DNA from: Chloroflexota bacterium
Lineage (GTDB): Bacteria; Chloroflexota; FW602-bin22; JACPRP01
Assembly (NCBI GenBank): GCA_016210495.1
Contig: JACQUC010000120.1
Span: 1-53,090, forward strand
DNA length: 53,090 nucleotides
Direction of reading: 5' to 3'
The notes under the pieces are model-generated. The model ran no database searches. It was not told the origin of the DNA and saw only the letters and a list, made by a program, of their open reading frames with translations. This document shows, one piece after another, positions 52,981-53,090 of the stretch. The stretch's first letter is position 1, and each line of letters starts with the position of its first letter. A program made the position numbers and the translations under genes.

Positions 52981-53090
52981 GCCGGGGCGAGGAGACCTCG
53001 CCCCTACGCTGTTCGATCTGGCACTGCGCCCCCGGCCGGGGCGAGGAGACCTCGCCCCTACGCTGTTCGATCTGGCACTGCGCCCCCGGC
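52981..53090. repeat. 54-bp tandem repeat running off the right edge
   Basis: Two complete identical 54-base units (starting 52981 and 53035) and the first two bases of a third. Each contains the palindrome GGGGCGAGGAGACCTCGCCCC plus TACGCTGTTCGATC. The array continues beyond the window. Confidence 0.9.

Overview
The window (53,090 bp, GC-rich) reads as a chromosome segment of an uncultured anaerobic bacterium, most likely a Chloroflexota (Dehalococcoidia- or Anaerolineae-like). This placement is inference. It rests on lipoprotein signal peptides followed by long Ala/Pro/Thr linkers, many dispersed palindromes, a glycyl radical enzyme, a tungsten-type aldehyde oxidoreductase, and UGA codons read as selenocysteine. 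No rRNA, tRNA, CRISPR array, phage or transposase gene was recognised. No selA, selB, selC or selD gene is present in the window.

Layout. From 22.2 kb down to 1 everything is on the minus strand. In transcription order this comprises: a response regulator; a small protein overlapping an AOR-family oxidoreductase; an isochorismatase-fold protein with an ABC permease and solute-binding protein (SBP) but no ATPase; two more isochorismatase-fold genes around a broken SBP; an MmgE/PrpD protein and a maleate isomerase-like protein; then a long operon of UGSC selenoprotein B, glycyl radical enzyme, ABC ATPase, SBP, permease and UGSC selenoprotein A, ending in an edge-truncated dipeptidase-like gene. 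From 22.6 to 49.4 kb genes run on the plus strand, interrupted only by a second response regulator. They form two partly parallel catabolic modules (a saccharopine-dehydrogenase-like protein, an FAD oxidoreductase, an SRPBCC protein and a UPF0317 protein, each present twice) around a TAXI-TRAP operon that carries UGSC selenoprotein C. From 50.1 to 52.9 kb (minus) there is a second TRAP permease with an isochorismatase-fold gene upstream and a small membrane protein downstream.

The most striking content is a set of three UGSC-type proteins. Each has an in-frame UGA just before GGC or GTC residues, a perfect hairpin 10-11 nt after the UGA, and a shared ~440-residue C-terminal region. Two are in an ABC/glycyl-radical operon and one is in a TRAP operon. 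Also unusual are five isochorismatase-fold paralogues that have all lost the cysteine nucleophile, and a pair of small membrane proteins that each overlap the end of a TRAP permease gene.

Taken together the genes look like several uptake-plus-degradation systems for small organic acids, amides or amino-acid-like compounds: transporters, hydrolases, flavoenzymes and aldehyde-processing enzymes. Acetate kinase and a thioredoxin-reductase-like enzyme in the same region raise the possibility that the selenoproteins make or process an acyl phosphate. No substrate can be read from the sequence.
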